Shown here: positions 63,574 to 64,000 of the stretch, piece by piece
Position numbering within the stretch: the stretch's first letter is position 1
Layout: each line of letters opens with the position of its first letter
From: Rhodobacterales bacterium
Lineage (GTDB): Bacteria; Pseudomonadota; Alphaproteobacteria; Rhizobiales; Stappiaceae
DNA: 64,000 nucleotides
Assembly (NCBI GenBank): GCA_008107755.1
Contig: VIRH01000101.1
Span: 124,001 to 188,000 of the forward strand
Reading direction: 5' to 3'
Notes under the pieces: model-generated
Databases searched by the model: none
What the model saw: the letters and a program-made list of their open reading frames with translations, nothing else
What the model was told of the DNA's origin: nothing
Translations under genes and position numbers: made by a program

Positions 63574-64000
63574 ATGGGTGCTAGTCCCCAGACGGAGAGC
63601 CAGGCGGGCGGCATGGCAAAGGCCGTGGCCGTCGAAAATGCCGACGGAGCCGGCTCCATCGTTTTGGTTTGCGACCACGCTTCCAATTTCTTCCCGCCCC
63701 CTTACGACACGTCGCTCAAGGTTTCCGAAGCGGACAAGTCCGCCCATATCGCCTGGGATCCAGGTGCGCTCGGCGTCGCGAAGGGGCTTTCCAAACGTCT
63801 TGACGCCCCGTTGGTCTACACAACCGTCTCGCGGCTCATCATCGACTGCAATCGCGAGGAAGATCGGGACGACCTGATCCCGTCGCTCAGCGAAACGACC
63901 GAGATCGAGGGCAATAGAAATCTTTCGTCGGACGAAAAGGCGTTTCGGCTGGATCTTGCGCATCGGCCGTTTCACGATGCCATCGACGGTGTGCTCGACA
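63574..64000 (+). CDS. N-formylglutamate amidohydrolase family protein, N-terminal part
   Basis: The frame runs off the right edge after 142 residues. It matches the FGase family: SIVLVCDHASNFFPPPYDTSL (His/Asp of the metal site), then HIAWDPGALGVAKGLSKRL and VYTTVSRLIIDCNRE. Full-length members have about 260-290 residues, so roughly half is visible. They hydrolyse N-formyl-L-glutamate or related N-acyl amino acids. It starts at ATG 63574 after CAGGG; a second ATG at 63613 is possible. Divergent from an RpiR regulator; whether it belongs to histidine breakdown cannot be seen. Confidence 0.88.
   Translation, partial: MGASPQTESQAGGMAKAVAVENADGAGSIVLVCDHASNFFPPPYDTSLKVSEADKSAHIAWDPGALGVAKGLSKRLDAPLVYTTVSRLIIDCNREEDRDDLIPSLSETTEIEGNRNLSSDEKAFRLDLAHRPFHDAIDGVLD

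Overview
The window is GC-rich, densely packed bacterial DNA from an alphaproteobacterium. A marine heterotroph of the Rhizobiales/Stappiaceae type (Roseibium/Labrenzia-like) fits best. The basis is a single-step 5-aminolevulinate synthase (hemA), a rhizobial-type glycerol ABC transporter (glpVSTPQU), five ABC uptake operons each led by a periplasmic binding protein, and FnrL/FixK-type boxes. I see no rRNA, tRNA, CRISPR array, prophage or transposase. Taxonomy is inferred from gene content only.

Layout. 1-1.0 kb: end of a DsbA-family gene and a small unknown ORF. 1.1-5.3 kb: a minus-strand sugar-acid operon (SDR dehydrogenase, dgoK, dgoA, SMP-30 lactonase) divergent from an IclR regulator, with a perfect palindrome between them. 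5.6-11.3 kb: a branched-chain-amino-acid/amide type (HAAT) ABC transporter ending in an overlapping alpha/beta hydrolase. 11.5-13.6 kb: a DUF1194 exported protein and hemA with terminator and FNR box. 14-17.8 kb: a TetR-led acyl-CoA cluster (hydratase/isomerase, acyl-CoA ligase, two hotdog proteins). 17.8-19 kb: two small stand-alone genes. 19.2-29.6 kb: glycerate kinase, a CofD-like protein, then a LacI regulator with an ABC sugar transporter and an MGH1/GH63-type glycosidase. 29.7-36.5 kb: the transglutaminase / circularly permuted ATP-grasp / alpha-E / DUF2126 cluster. 36.6-39 kb: two divergent orphan periplasmic binding proteins. 39.2-43.7 kb: a second HAAT transporter. 44.1-50.1 kb: glpVSTPQU. 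50.2-51.7 kb: a BlaI-type repressor and M56 metalloprotease. 52-56.6 kb: another CUT1 sugar transporter. 56.9-62.5 kb: an NAD-linked [NiFe]-hydrogenase operon hoxFUYHW-hypA with an FNR-type box. 62.6-64 kb: an RpiR regulator divergent from an N-formylglutamate amidohydrolase cut by the window end.

How it fits together. The window is mainly scavenging capacity for small sugars, polyols and amides, plus a redox island. The most interesting integrated reading is that glycerate kinase, CofD-like protein, LacI regulator, ABC transporter and MGH1 hydrolase on one strand form a route for a glucosyl- or mannosyl-glycerate type osmolyte: import, hydrolysis, phosphorylation of glycerate. The transglutaminase/ATP-grasp cluster is conserved but functionally undescribed. 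The glycerol transporter ATPase pair shows complementary motif losses that would all fall in one composite ATP site. All five binding-protein genes that head ABC operons are followed by strong hairpins, one of them a full intrinsic terminator, which suggests a common way of over-producing the binding protein.
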